DNA from: CAYNNP01 sp964398215
Lineage (GTDB): Bacteria; Planctomycetota; Planctomycetia; Pirellulales; Pirellulaceae
DNA: 17,572 bases
Assembly (NCBI GenBank): GCA_964398215.1
Contig: CAYNNP010000137.1
Span: 1-17,572, forward strand
Direction: 5' to 3'
Positions 8,708-16,538 of this stretch are shown here, piece after piece; the stretch's first letter is position 1, and every line of letters starts with the position of its first letter. Under the pieces are notes generated by a model. The model was given only the letters and a program-made list of their open reading frames with translations. It did not search any database and was not told where the DNA came from. Made by a program: the position numbers and the translations under genes.

Positions 8708-8761
8708 GACAATTCGCGGATTGGAGAAAAATTTCGTCGCCAAACGGCAATCGGAGCAACC

Positions 8762-9865
8762 ATGAACATTAACAAACAGGAAGTCTTGCAATGGATTGCT
8801 AGTCGTTCGGCAACCTTTCTGTTTTCGCTTTCGGTTGCATTCTTGGCAGCAACTGCGTGTTTAGTTGTCCTGTGGGTTGACGTGCCAAATCTGCAAGAAC
8901 GGGCCATCGAAGCCGTTGGTGATGAGACCGAGCTGCGCAAGTTTGCCGCGACACGTTTCCCTTCGATTTTCGAGAATTTTGTCGTTTGGACGATCCTTTT
9001 GGTTTGGCCGATCGTGATTATCGAAGCGATCTTTCATTGGTGTACACGTCCTTGGTGCAAACAGACAATCAAGCACCATGTCTTCAGCCTTTGCATTTGT
9101 TTTTGTCCACCGCTGCGGATGTGTGCTCGTAGTCACGAAATGGGTGGTCGACTTTGGCTACCTGGAATGGGTTGGCGTAAAGGAGACCGCCGATTGCGAA
9201 GGCGTTTGGAACGCCGATTCAGCATTCCCATGATCGTGATCGCATTGATGATCATGCCGATCTTGGTCATCGAGTTCTTCATGAAGACTCAAGTCGCCAA
9301 TTACCCATGGCTACGATTCTTTTTGCATGTTGGGACAGGTGTGATCTGGTTTGCTTTCGCATTCGAGTTTGTGCTGATGGTCAGCGTCGCGCAAAGTAAA
9401 TTGGCCTACTGCAAAAAGCATTGGTTGGACATTGCCATCATTTTGCTACCGTTCGTGTCCTTCCTGCGATCGCTTCGCGTGCTAAGGGCGACTTCGCTTG
9501 CCAACCTGTTGCGTTTTCCGCAGCTGACCAAAATCGCGCGCATGTATCGCTTGCGTGGTACAGCAATCAAGGTCCTTCAGTCATTGATTCTGCTGAAGGT
9601 GTTTCACGGTCTCGTGCGGACAGACCCGACTCGAAAGATCGATAAGTTAAGTCTACGCCTGGGTGAAATTGAACGCGAAGCAAAGTTGATCCGTCGGCAA
9701 ATCGTACAGTTGGAACGACAGAAAGCTGAGTTGGATGCGGACACCGACACCGACAACTCAGAATCTGAAGTCAGAGTTGATAGCAACCTTGATGTGGCGG
9801 AAGTTTGTCCGAAGCCGAAACTGCCAGCCCCAGTGAAAACCGTGTCAGCCGATCACAGTTTGTAG
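8762..9865 (+). CDS. Membrane protein with voltage-sensor-like S1-S4 region, no pore, C-terminal coiled coil
   Basis: I cannot name this gene; it may belong to the ion-transport superfamily. The 367-residue protein has hydrophobic helices at about 17-39, 73-93, 153-173, 184-210 and 219-234. The last three, plus the segment after them, look like a voltage sensor: S1 (153-173), S2 ending FEFVLMVSVA with an acidic residue, a basic S2-S3 turn (KLAYCKKHW), S3 beginning WLDIAI, then an S4-like stretch. In that stretch Arg/Lys recur at three-residue spacing: 236, 239, 242, 251, 257, 260 and 263. No pore helix, selectivity filter or S6 follows. Instead residues about 288-326 form a charged coiled coil, then a low-complexity acidic and proline-containing tail. 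A Cys/His-rich loop (92-125) and a very basic stretch (139-152) lie between helices 2 and 3, consistent with a cytoplasmic loop. GGAG five bases before ATG 8762 supports the start. It is divergent from the mechanosensitive channel and 193 bases before kdsD. Confidence 0.75.
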   Translation: MNINKQEVLQWIASRSATFLFSLSVAFLAATACLVVLWVDVPNLQERAIEAVGDETELRKFAATRFPSIFENFVVWTILLVWPIVIIEAIFHWCTRPWCKQTIKHHVFSLCICFCPPLRMCARSHEMGGRLWLPGMGWRKGDRRLRRRLERRFSIPMIVIALMIMPILVIEFFMKTQVANYPWLRFFLHVGTGVIWFAFAFEFVLMVSVAQSKLAYCKKHWLDIAIILLPFVSFLRSLRVLRATSLANLLRFPQLTKIARMYRLRGTAIKVLQSLILLKVFHGLVRTDPTRKIDKLSLRLGEIEREAKLIRRQIVQLERQKAELDADTDTDNSESEVRVDSNLDVAEVCPKPKLPAPVKTVSADHSL

Positions 9866-10042
9866 CACTGGCTTTATCTGGCTTTCGCAGGAAATTCCGC
9901 CCGAACGCGGTGCTACGAACACAAAACTCGCTGGTGAATGCAAGCAAGCCCTGTGCCCCTGTCATCGCCTGCTTCTTGCGTTGTATTGAGCCTACGGTTT
10001 CGTCTACTATCGGCCGATAAATAGGGATGATCGGGACATACC

Positions 10043-10050
10043 AAGGAAGG
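10043..10050 (+). promoter_or_regulatory. Shine-Dalgarno site of kdsD supporting a GTG start
   Basis: AAGGAAGG lies eight bases before the GTG at 10059. No ATG in the same frame fits the family N-terminus better. The 9866-10058 gap also contains a perfect 10-base palindrome (ATCGGCCGAT, 10009-10018) and a weak TTGTAT / 18 bases / TACTAT pair at 9981-10010, which I do not consider sufficient to call a promoter. Confidence 0.5.
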
Positions 10051-10058
10051 TTTTCACC

Positions 10059-11129
10059 GTGTCAGCACAACCACAATCGCATGGCGATGGAGCAATACGT
10101 TCCAGCCCGCGTGCGCCGACAACTCCGCTTGAACGGCTTCGAATGCTGCGCAGTATGGTGGAAGCCGAAGGACGTGCGATCTTGGAGTGTGCGCAATCGC
10201 TTTCACCGGCCGCAGTTCAAGCGGCGGAGATGACTGCGGAATGTTGCGGGTCGATCATCGTTACCGGAATTGGCAAAGCAGGTTTGGTTGGTCAAAAGTT
10301 AGTTGCAACACTTGGCAGCACAGGCTCCCCAGCGCACTTTCTACATCCAGCAGAAGCCATCCATGGTGACTTGGGGCGAATTCGCCCAGACGATTTGGTG
10401 TGGGCGATCTCGAATTCAGGTCGAAGCGAAGAACTGACCCGCATCGCTTCTCATCTGCGGCAACATTCTGCGGGGTTGATCGCGATCACAGCGGGCGAAG
10501 ACAATCCACTTGCAAACAAAGCTGATTGCGTCGTTGCGGTTGGTCACCACACCGAAGCATGTCCAAACGGTTTGGCGCCCAGCAGTAGCACAGCGGTGAT
10601 GATGGCGACCGGCGATGCGATCGCGTTGCTGGCTAGCCAAATCAAACAATTCACGCCTGGCGATTTTGCTCGTTTTCATCCTGGTGGAGCATTGGGCAAG
10701 AAGCTTGCGAGCGTCGATCAACTGATGAGACCACTTTCGGCATGCCGTGTTGCGAACGACCGAACCGTGATCCGTAAGGCGATTGCGTCCACGTCCGACT
10801 TGGGGCGTCGTAGCGGAGCAGTTTTGTTGACCGATGATCGTGGCAAGCTTTCAGGGATTTTTACCGACAGTGACCTTGCGCGGCTCCTGGAAGGCCGAAA
10901 CGACGCTGCACTAGATGAACCGATCGCGACTCAGATGACCAGCAGGCCAGCGACTGCAAAGTCGGGCAGTACTTTGGGTGAAGCCATCGCGGCTATGTCA
11001 AGCAAGCGTATCAGCGAACTGCCGGTCATTGACAACCTAGGCCATCCGATCGGAATGCTGGACATCACTGACTTGGTCGCGTTGGGGACGCCGGCCCCGA
11101 GCCCTGTGTCGATTCCATTCACAAAATAA
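10059..11129 (+). CDS. kdsD: D-arabinose 5-phosphate isomerase
   Basis: This enzyme converts D-ribulose 5-phosphate to D-arabinose 5-phosphate, the first step towards Kdo, the sugar linking lipid A to the LPS core. The 356-residue protein has the family's two parts. The first is a sugar-isomerase (SIS) domain, about residues 60-220, with TGIGKAG at 69-75, STGSPAHFLHPAEAIHGDLG at 87-106, ISNSGRSEE at 117-125, ACPNGLAPSSST at 167-178 and HPGGALGKKL at 207-216. The second is a tandem CBS pair, about 223-350, ending with ELPVIDN and GMLDITDLVALG. The N-terminus has about 22 extra residues compared with E. coli KdsD, probably disordered. It is followed after 18 bases by kdsC on the same strand, which strongly supports the pathway assignment. 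Confidence 0.95.
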   Translation: MSAQPQSHGDGAIRSSPRAPTTPLERLRMLRSMVEAEGRAILECAQSLSPAAVQAAEMTAECCGSIIVTGIGKAGLVGQKLVATLGSTGSPAHFLHPAEAIHGDLGRIRPDDLVWAISNSGRSEELTRIASHLRQHSAGLIAITAGEDNPLANKADCVVAVGHHTEACPNGLAPSSSTAVMMATGDAIALLASQIKQFTPGDFARFHPGGALGKKLASVDQLMRPLSACRVANDRTVIRKAIASTSDLGRRSGAVLLTDDRGKLSGIFTDSDLARLLEGRNDAALDEPIATQMTSRPATAKSGSTLGEAIAAMSSKRISELPVIDNLGHPIGMLDITDLVALGTPAPSPVSIPFTK

Positions 11130-11147
11130 ACACTGCACACTCATAGT

Positions 11148-11675
11148 ATGCCAACCATCCTTCGTAGCGATCAAGAAATAGTTGCCAACATCACCTGCAT
11201 CATCTCCGATGTAGACGGGGTGCTGACTGATGGCAGCATCATTTACGACGGCAACGGAACAGAAACCAAGCACTTTCATGTACACGACGGGGTCGCGATC
11301 AAAGCATGGATGCGAAGTGGATTCACGTTTGCGATTCTGACTGCTAGAAACAGCAGTATCGTCGAAAGTCGCGCAAAAGAACTTGGGATCCAGCACATCA
11401 AACAAGGCTTTCACGATAAGTGGCCTGCGGCTCAAGAGATTCTAGCGAAAGCTGGTTGTTCACCGGAAAACGCATGCTATATCGGAGATGACTTGCCGGA
11501 CATCGCGGTCATGAAACGCGTTGGTTTGTCAGCCACGCCTGCGGATGCCAGCACGGATGCGAGAGAAGTCGCAAATTGGGTTCTGCGACAGCAAGGTGGA
11601 CGTGGAGCCGTTCGCGAATTGGTCGAACGAGTGTTGCGAGCCAAAGGCAGATGGGAGGAGCATTTGCCCAAGTAG
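11148..11675 (+). CDS. kdsC: 3-deoxy-D-manno-octulosonate 8-phosphate phosphatase (HAD superfamily)
   Basis: KdsC removes the phosphate from Kdo 8-phosphate to release free Kdo for activation and transfer to lipid A. The 175-residue protein is a short HAD phosphatase without a cap domain, as usual for this family, which works as a tetramer. Motif I is DVDGVLTDG at 21-29 with the two catalytic aspartates. Motif II has the Thr in LTARNSS (64-70), motif III the Lys in GFHDK (87-91), and motif IV is GDDLPD at 113-118. The conserved C-terminal tail GGRGAVRE (150-157) is present. There is no clear Shine-Dalgarno before ATG 11148, 18 bases after the kdsD stop, so translation may be coupled to kdsD. 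It lies directly before the LptC/LptA-like gene. Confidence 0.95.
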   Translation: MPTILRSDQEIVANITCIISDVDGVLTDGSIIYDGNGTETKHFHVHDGVAIKAWMRSGFTFAILTARNSSIVESRAKELGIQHIKQGFHDKWPAAQEILAKAGCSPENACYIGDDLPDIAVMKRVGLSATPADASTDAREVANWVLRQQGGRGAVRELVERVLRAKGRWEEHLPK

Positions 11676-11701
11676 CCGATTGGCTGTTTGGCGTTGGCAT
11701 C

Positions 11702-14700
11702 ATGCACAAAGTCGTTCACTACGCATCGTCGCTCGTTTTCTTGATCGCGGTATGTTTTGTTTACCATGTGGTATCAAAGCAATGGCTGACGCGCCCGAAA
11801 ATTACCCAGGTCCGTGTGGACTCCAAGAAATCAGGTGCCAACAAAGAATCCATTTCGGATCTCTTTCCTGCTGGGTCTTGGCAGTTGGGCGAATGCAAGC
11901 AGTTGCAAACCGATGGCGGAGTCCTGCTGTTCCAAAACTGGGATCAAATCTCTGACGATGAATGGAAGCTTTGGCCGGTGACGTTGGTCATTGGTCGAGG
12001 AATGTCGGGCGAGTTGGACCCAGAGCCCGTGATCATGGAAGCCGCCATGGGAGCGGAACTCAAATTCACCGAGAGTCTAGAGATCTTTAGCGGTGACGCG
12101 CCGCCCATCGAACGAGGTCGCCTGATTGATAAGGTGCACATTCGCCGCCAGGGTGTTGACAAAAACGAGTCGTTCTCGCTGCACACATCCAATGTTGGAA
12201 TCAACAACAAAAAGATTTGGACGACAGAAACGATTGAGATGAACGTCGGCAGGGCCAAGATGGTTGGCCGTGACTTGACGCTCTTTTTGGCGGCGGCGGC
12301 TAGTCCCGAGAACGCTAGTAGCGATATCAATAGTGTCTTGGATCGCATGGAACTGATTTACCTGGACGAATTCACATTGCCGCTTGAAAACGGTCCACTC
12401 TGGGAACCGTCCAAATCGGCGCGCAATCAGCCAACGCGTCTTCCGGCAACGCACGGAGCGTCGCCGATGCCTGCGATGATCCATATCAAGTGTGCTGGAC
12501 GAGTGGACTACGATTTCCAAATCGACCAACTCTCGATGCGCGATTCCATTTCGCTAATCCATTATGTGCCTGGAGGGTTGCAGGATCGATTTAACTGCCA
12601 AACCTTGGACTTGATGTTGCGTGATCCCTACGACGATTCATTCAAGCGAGAAACGCCGCTGGATTGGATCGATCGTATCACGGCTCAAGGTACTCCCGCA
12701 TCTGCGGACCTACCCAGTTTCGACATCAACATGAAAGCCGAACGGATCGAGTTCGATACCACGCGTGGAATTGTCACAGCGGGCGGGCGCGGAGGCGTGG
12801 AAGTTGGCAGTGAAAATCTGACCGCGCGACTTTCGCAATTCATCTATCAATACGACCCCAAACAACCAAAGTCAATTGGGGCAATCGACGCCTCCGGCGC
12901 TGGAATCGTCACGATAACCGACCCAGAGCTATCGCTTCGAGAAGTTCGGTGGCGCGACGGATTCAAGCTGCGTCCGAGCAACATCGCTGTGATCGATCCG
13001 CTGAATGTTCCGCTTGAGTTTTGGGTCGATGGCGGCATCGAAGCATCGTTCAAGGATGGAGGAAAGTTTTCAGCCGGAGCGATCGAAGGTGTTTTAAAAC
13101 CAGATCCTCGTGATGTAGCATCTGTCACAAATGGGCCAAACAAAAAACGTGGCCTTAAGATTCCCAAGATGATGCCCGAGCGAATTCAAGCCTCTCGTAA
13201 CGTGAGGGTCGCGGTCACTTCACTTGCAGCTGAAACTGAACTATTGCGGTTGTTCTTTGTGCAGCCAGCCGATCCCGCTTCGATATCGATTGGCAATGCA
13301 GCTTCAGGCGGAAGCTCTCTGGGGCTCCAGCAAATCGTTTCGCAACCAAAACATCAGGACGGTCTCGTCAACCCAGTCGCCAAGCAGCGTCCAGTCATTC
13401 GTGGTGATATGGTTTCGGCACAGCTAGTGCTTCATCCCGACGGACCGGTGGCGAATGATCTAAGCGTGACAGGGAACGTGCGCGTCGAGCATGTTGTCAA
13501 TGTTGGAAATAACGCGTTGCCTGCGAAGCTGACGGGCGAACAACTCAAACTTAGCAATCAAGCTGGAAAAGAATTGGTGCAACTTGGCAGCGGTCCTAGT
13601 GCTCCCGCAAGGTTGGACATTGGCGATGGTTTTTTCGTTGGTCCGATGATATTGATTTGGCCAAGCGAGAACTTTGTGCAAATTCGCGGAGCCGGTGAAT
13701 TCCAAATGCCCCGCGAAATCATGCCCTCCGCAATGATGTCTGATGACCGCATCGTATGGAGCAAACCGCCGCATTGCCAATGGAACGGTGAAATGCGTTT
13801 CGATGGCCGCGAAGCTCATTTGACCGACGGGGTGCAGATCGACGCCGAGTTCGTCGAAAATGCTGAGCCTTGGCGTGTTCGCATGTCGGGTGCGCAGCTG
13901 CAATTCGTTTTGACTGAGCCGGTCAAAGTTGGCGAGATGCAAACAATCAAACGGGCAGGGATTCGCCAGATCACGATGCACCAATCGGCAAAGCATCCGG
14001 TGTTGTTGACTGCCGAACGTGCGGCAACTGACGGCGTGATGGAAGCCCGGCATATGATGCATGCACCTCAATTGACGTTGTTGCCAACCGAAGGCAAGCT
14101 TATGGGTCTCGGTCCCGGTTGGTATCGATCTTGGTTCCTGGCACCCAAAGAGGGGCCGCTTGCTGCTGCAAACAAAAACCAGACCGCTAACGATCGTAAA
14201 CTCACGGGAGTCCATCTATCCTATCACGAAGCGTTGGATGGTGATTTTCAAAACAAGACGCTTTCGTTCATCCGAGGCGTGCGTGTCGGCGTGAAAGCTC
14301 TGGACGATTGGCAAGCTGCCTTTGACGCGGCGGAACTTCAAGATCTAGCAGTTGGCGAATCGACGATTGATTGTGATCGTTTGTCGATCGGAATCGCGCC
14401 AGGATTTGATCCAAAGTTGAAAGTCCCAGGACTGAAAACGCCTTGGGAAGTAACAGCCGAAGACAGCATTATGTTCCGTACGCGGACTGAGAAAAATGGG
14501 TTGATGGAAGTGTCTGGTGCGCGCGCGGCCTATTCATCGGGCAAAGATCTATTCACGATGCAGGGCACGCCGAATCATGGAGGTGAGATTCGGCAAACGC
14601 ATCCCAACGGTCAGCCAGGTTCCAAAGCAGTCTTCAAAGAAATCACAATGAATCTAATGACTTTTGACGTCAAAAACATGGTCGTTCACAGCTTCAACAT

Positions 14701-14722
14701 TGGCAACCCGAATCCCAATTGA
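11702..14722 (+). CDS. Very large LptC/LptA (OstA)-like LPS-transport protein
   Basis: The proposed role is in moving LPS across the periplasm; this is inferred from context and weak resemblance. From ATG 11702 the protein has 1006 residues: a short basic start, one transmembrane helix (about 6-24), then a long exported region with no further membrane segment. Several blocks resemble the OstA/LptA beta-strand pattern. They lie near residues 340-400 (MKAERIEFDTTRGIVTAGG), 565-640 (LSVTGNVRV, LTGEQLKLS), about 698-745 (MRFDGREAHLTDGVQI) and 935-985 (MEVSGARAAY, LFTMQG). E. coli LptC and LptA are under 200 residues each, so this is about five times larger than either. It directly follows kdsD-kdsC, where lptC and lptA sit in E. 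coli, but no lptB follows. An in-frame ATG at 11651 overlaps the end of kdsC and is an alternative start. The family call is uncertain; the gene itself is not. Confidence 0.72.
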   Translation: MHKVVHYASSLVFLIAVCFVYHVVSKQWLTRPKITQVRVDSKKSGANKESISDLFPAGSWQLGECKQLQTDGGVLLFQNWDQISDDEWKLWPVTLVIGRGMSGELDPEPVIMEAAMGAELKFTESLEIFSGDAPPIERGRLIDKVHIRRQGVDKNESFSLHTSNVGINNKKIWTTETIEMNVGRAKMVGRDLTLFLAAAASPENASSDINSVLDRMELIYLDEFTLPLENGPLWEPSKSARNQPTRLPATHGASPMPAMIHIKCAGRVDYDFQIDQLSMRDSISLIHYVPGGLQDRFNCQTLDLMLRDPYDDSFKRETPLDWIDRITAQGTPASADLPSFDINMKAERIEFDTTRGIVTAGGRGGVEVGSENLTARLSQFIYQYDPKQPKSIGAIDASGAGIVTITDPELSLREVRWRDGFKLRPSNIAVIDPLNVPLEFWVDGGIEASFKDGGKFSAGAIEGVLKPDPRDVASVTNGPNKKRGLKIPKMMPERIQASRNVRVAVTSLAAETELLRLFFVQPADPASISIGNAASGGSSLGLQQIVSQPKHQDGLVNPVAKQRPVIRGDMVSAQLVLHPDGPVANDLSVTGNVRVEHVVNVGNNALPAKLTGEQLKLSNQAGKELVQLGSGPSAPARLDIGDGFFVGPMILIWPSENFVQIRGAGEFQMPREIMPSAMMSDDRIVWSKPPHCQWNGEMRFDGREAHLTDGVQIDAEFVENAEPWRVRMSGAQLQFVLTEPVKVGEMQTIKRAGIRQITMHQSAKHPVLLTAERAATDGVMEARHMMHAPQLTLLPTEGKLMGLGPGWYRSWFLAPKEGPLAAANKNQTANDRKLTGVHLSYHEALDGDFQNKTLSFIRGVRVGVKALDDWQAAFDAAELQDLAVGESTIDCDRLSIGIAPGFDPKLKVPGLKTPWEVTAEDSIMFRTRTEKNGLMEVSGARAAYSSGKDLFTMQGTPNHGGEIRQTHPNGQPGSKAVFKEITMNLMTFDVKNMVVHSFNIGNPNPN

Positions 14723-14883
14723 GCCAGGGCGTTAGTCATCCGCAACGCAGCAAGTCAGCGGCAAGCTCGTTTGCCGCCGGGCCCATAACATCTTGGACTC
14801 CCTCAGTGCACTAGGCCAGAGTACCATGTCACGAGCGACCATTCCCGTCGCCTGAATTCGTCCGACCTACCCAGTTCTGATCC
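14723..14883. other. Intergenic region between the LptC/A-like gene and moaC
   Basis: No gene seen. Thirty-five bases after the stop codon lies a small hairpin (GCGGCAA at 14758-14764, TTGCCGC at 14771-14777, six-base loop). It has no T run, so it is at best a weak or Rho-dependent end. No convincing promoter or Shine-Dalgarno before moaC was found. Confidence 0.4.
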
Positions 14884-15378
14884 ATGTCCAATCACATCGA
14901 CGATCAAGGCAACGTTCACATGGTGGACGTATCGGCCAAGCAACCAACGAAACGTGTCGCCGTTGCGAGTGCCGTTCTACGAATGTTACCGGCCACGGCC
15001 GAAATGATTCGTGGAGAAACAGCTAAAAAAGGCAGCGTGTTAGGCGTGGCCAGAATCGCAGCGATCGGAGCCACGAAACTAACTCAGCAACTGATTCCGC
15101 TTTGCCATTCGATCCCAATTGAGTCCGTATCGGTCGATTTTCAGTGGATCGACGAGTCACGGACGAATCATTCTCAGGAGCTTCGCTGTACCGTCAGCGT
15201 CAGCACTGAAGGCAAAACTGGAGTGGAAATGGAGGCGATGACGGCGGCCAGTATCGGTGCTCTGACGGTTTACGACATGGTCAAATCGGTTGATCGTGGG
15301 CTGGCGATCGGCCCGATCGTTTTGGAGCGTAAATCGGGCGGAAAGTCGGGCGATTTCGTGCGAAATACGGAGAGTTAG
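14884..15378 (+). CDS. moaC: Cyclic pyranopterin monophosphate synthase MoaC (molybdenum cofactor)
   Basis: MoaC acts after the radical-SAM enzyme MoaA, turning the cyclised GTP intermediate into cyclic pyranopterin monophosphate, the first stable molybdopterin precursor. The 164-residue protein matches the family in length. It shows MVDVSAK at 13-19, KKGSVLGVARIA at 48-59, LIPLCHSIPIE at 70-80 with the active-site His75, KTGVEMEAMTAA at 111-122 with two glutamates, and YDMVKSVD at 130-137 with Asp131 and Lys134. The C-terminal KSGGKSG follows. All residues I know as catalytic are present. No other molybdenum-cofactor gene is in the window, so it appears separated from moaA, moaD and moaE. 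No clear Shine-Dalgarno precedes ATG 14884. Confidence 0.96.
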   Translation: MSNHIDDQGNVHMVDVSAKQPTKRVAVASAVLRMLPATAEMIRGETAKKGSVLGVARIAAIGATKLTQQLIPLCHSIPIESVSVDFQWIDESRTNHSQELRCTVSVSTEGKTGVEMEAMTAASIGALTVYDMVKSVDRGLAIGPIVLERKSGGKSGDFVRNTES

Positions 15379-15485
15379 GCACGGATGTTAACCGCTCGGA
15401 TTTGTCACGGTTATTTCTTGGGAGGTTGCGTAGTTAGGCACCACCATGCAAAACTTTCCGCTGATAACAGGAAAGCGATTCGATT

Positions 15486-16538
15486 ATGGATTCCACGTCA
15501 ATCATTCACGACGAAATCACGATTGCCAAGGCTACGGAGGATTCGGTAGCCCGAAGAACGAGCCCGCAAGATGCTTTGGCAGAGTTGTATGCGCCCATCG
15601 CCAGCCAGATGGTAGCCGTTGAACAGCAGTTTCAAGGTGAACTGCAAAGTCCGTACGAAAGTTTGTCGGCCGTTCTGCGGCATGGTACCCAGCTCGGTGG
15701 CAAGCGGCTTCGTCCAGCAATGTTGTTACTATCGGCGGCCGCCGTCGACACGCCGACCAAGGACCATGTGACTTTGGCCACGGTCATCGAAATGGTCCAC
15801 ACTGCCACGCTGATCCACGATGATGTCCTGGATGACGCCGATAGTCGTCGGCATGTCGAAACAGTGAACGCGCGTTGGAACAGCCATACAAGTATTTTGT
15901 TGGGCGATTTTCTTTTTGCTCAGAGTTTCCGGCTTGCTGCCACTGTCGGATCAACGCAGGCATGTCAGTGGATTGGAGAAGCCGCGCGGTTGGTTTGCGA
16001 AGGCGAATTGCGCCAGATTCTGGAACGCAACACGATCGATTTGGATGAAGCCACCTATATCGAAATGCTTGGCGGCAAGACCGCGGAGCTTTGCAGGGTT
16101 GCGTGTCAACTGGGAGCCACGCACGCGGGGGCAACGCCCGAGCAAAGCAATGCTCTTGGTGAATACGGCTATGCAATGGGAATCGCATTTCAGATTGCCG
16201 ATGACTACTTGGATTTGTGGGGAGACGAATCGGATGTCGGCAAAACGCTGGGGACCGATCTGCAGCAGGGGAAACTTACGCTGCCAATCATTCGTATATT
16301 GGAAACCGCCGATCCCGCGCAGCGAACCGAGCTGGAATCGATTTTGACAGGCCCCCCCGATTTGAGAGCGGAAAAGATTTTGCCGCACTTGGATTCATCG
16401 GACGCCAAGCGGTACACCTGGGAAGCTGCCAAGCGTTTTCAGCGTGACGCAATGGCCGCGATCGAAACACTGCCAACGACACCTGCGAAAGAATCGCTGA
16501 CGAAAATCGCTCGATTTGCCGTCGAACGCCGATTTTAA
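15486..16538 (+). CDS. Long-chain trans-polyprenyl diphosphate synthase (IspB/HepT type)
   Basis: These enzymes add isopentenyl diphosphate units to an allylic primer to build the isoprenoid side chain of quinones. The 350-residue, all-helical protein has GGKRLRP at 71-77 and the first Asp-rich motif HDDVLDD at 111-117. LLGDFLFAQSF lies at 138-148 and GGKTAELCR at 196-204. The second Asp-rich motif is IADDYLD at 237-243, followed by GTDLQQGKLTLP at 256-267. The residue five before the first Asp-rich motif is Ala, not a bulky aromatic, which in this family favours products longer than farnesyl. The chain length and the quinone served cannot be read from sequence. About 30 N-terminal residues precede the family core. 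AGGAAAG at 15469-15475, ten bases before ATG 15486, is a possible ribosome site. It follows moaC by 107 bases. Confidence 0.92.
   Translation: MDSTSIIHDEITIAKATEDSVARRTSPQDALAELYAPIASQMVAVEQQFQGELQSPYESLSAVLRHGTQLGGKRLRPAMLLLSAAAVDTPTKDHVTLATVIEMVHTATLIHDDVLDDADSRRHVETVNARWNSHTSILLGDFLFAQSFRLAATVGSTQACQWIGEAARLVCEGELRQILERNTIDLDEATYIEMLGGKTAELCRVACQLGATHAGATPEQSNALGEYGYAMGIAFQIADDYLDLWGDESDVGKTLGTDLQQGKLTLPIIRILETADPAQRTELESILTGPPDLRAEKILPHLDSSDAKRYTWEAAKRFQRDAMAAIETLPTTPAKESLTKIARFAVERRF

Larger units (their letters stand above)
8451..8761. other. Divergent intergenic region between two membrane-protein genes
   Basis: This 311-base stretch has no supported gene. It should contain the promoters of the minus-strand channel gene (start 8450) and the plus-strand gene (start 8762). 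I see a possible minus-strand promoter (8502-8531), an inverted repeat (8684-8707), and a seven-T run at 8650-8656 after a GC-rich stretch with no clear stem. A Shine-Dalgarno GGAG lies at 8753-8756. Short open frames that cross it have no ribosome site and look like chance. Confidence 0.6.

Noticed and set aside
13460..14215. 251-codon minus-strand open frame inside the LptC/A-like gene
   Set aside because: It is antisense to a long coding frame, and its composition (many His, Cys, Arg) is typical of a shadow frame.
14758..14777. Hairpin after the LptC/A-like gene as an intrinsic terminator
   Set aside because: It has only a 7-bp stem and no following T run.
15091..15123. LCHSIPI in MoaC as a damaging active-site change from the common LCHPL
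   Set aside because: The catalytic His is kept, and the residue after it varies among MoaC proteins, so this is probably normal variation.
15389..15413. TAACCG...CGGTTA repeat after moaC as a terminator
   Set aside because: It has a six-base stem with a 13-base loop and only a broken T run. Too weak to call.
15446..15621. Small open frame from ATG 15446 overlapping the polyprenyl synthase start, with GGGAGG upstream
   Set aside because: The GGGAGG at 15420-15425 is about 20 bases away, too far for a ribosome site. The frame then runs through the synthase coding region out of frame with no sensible product.
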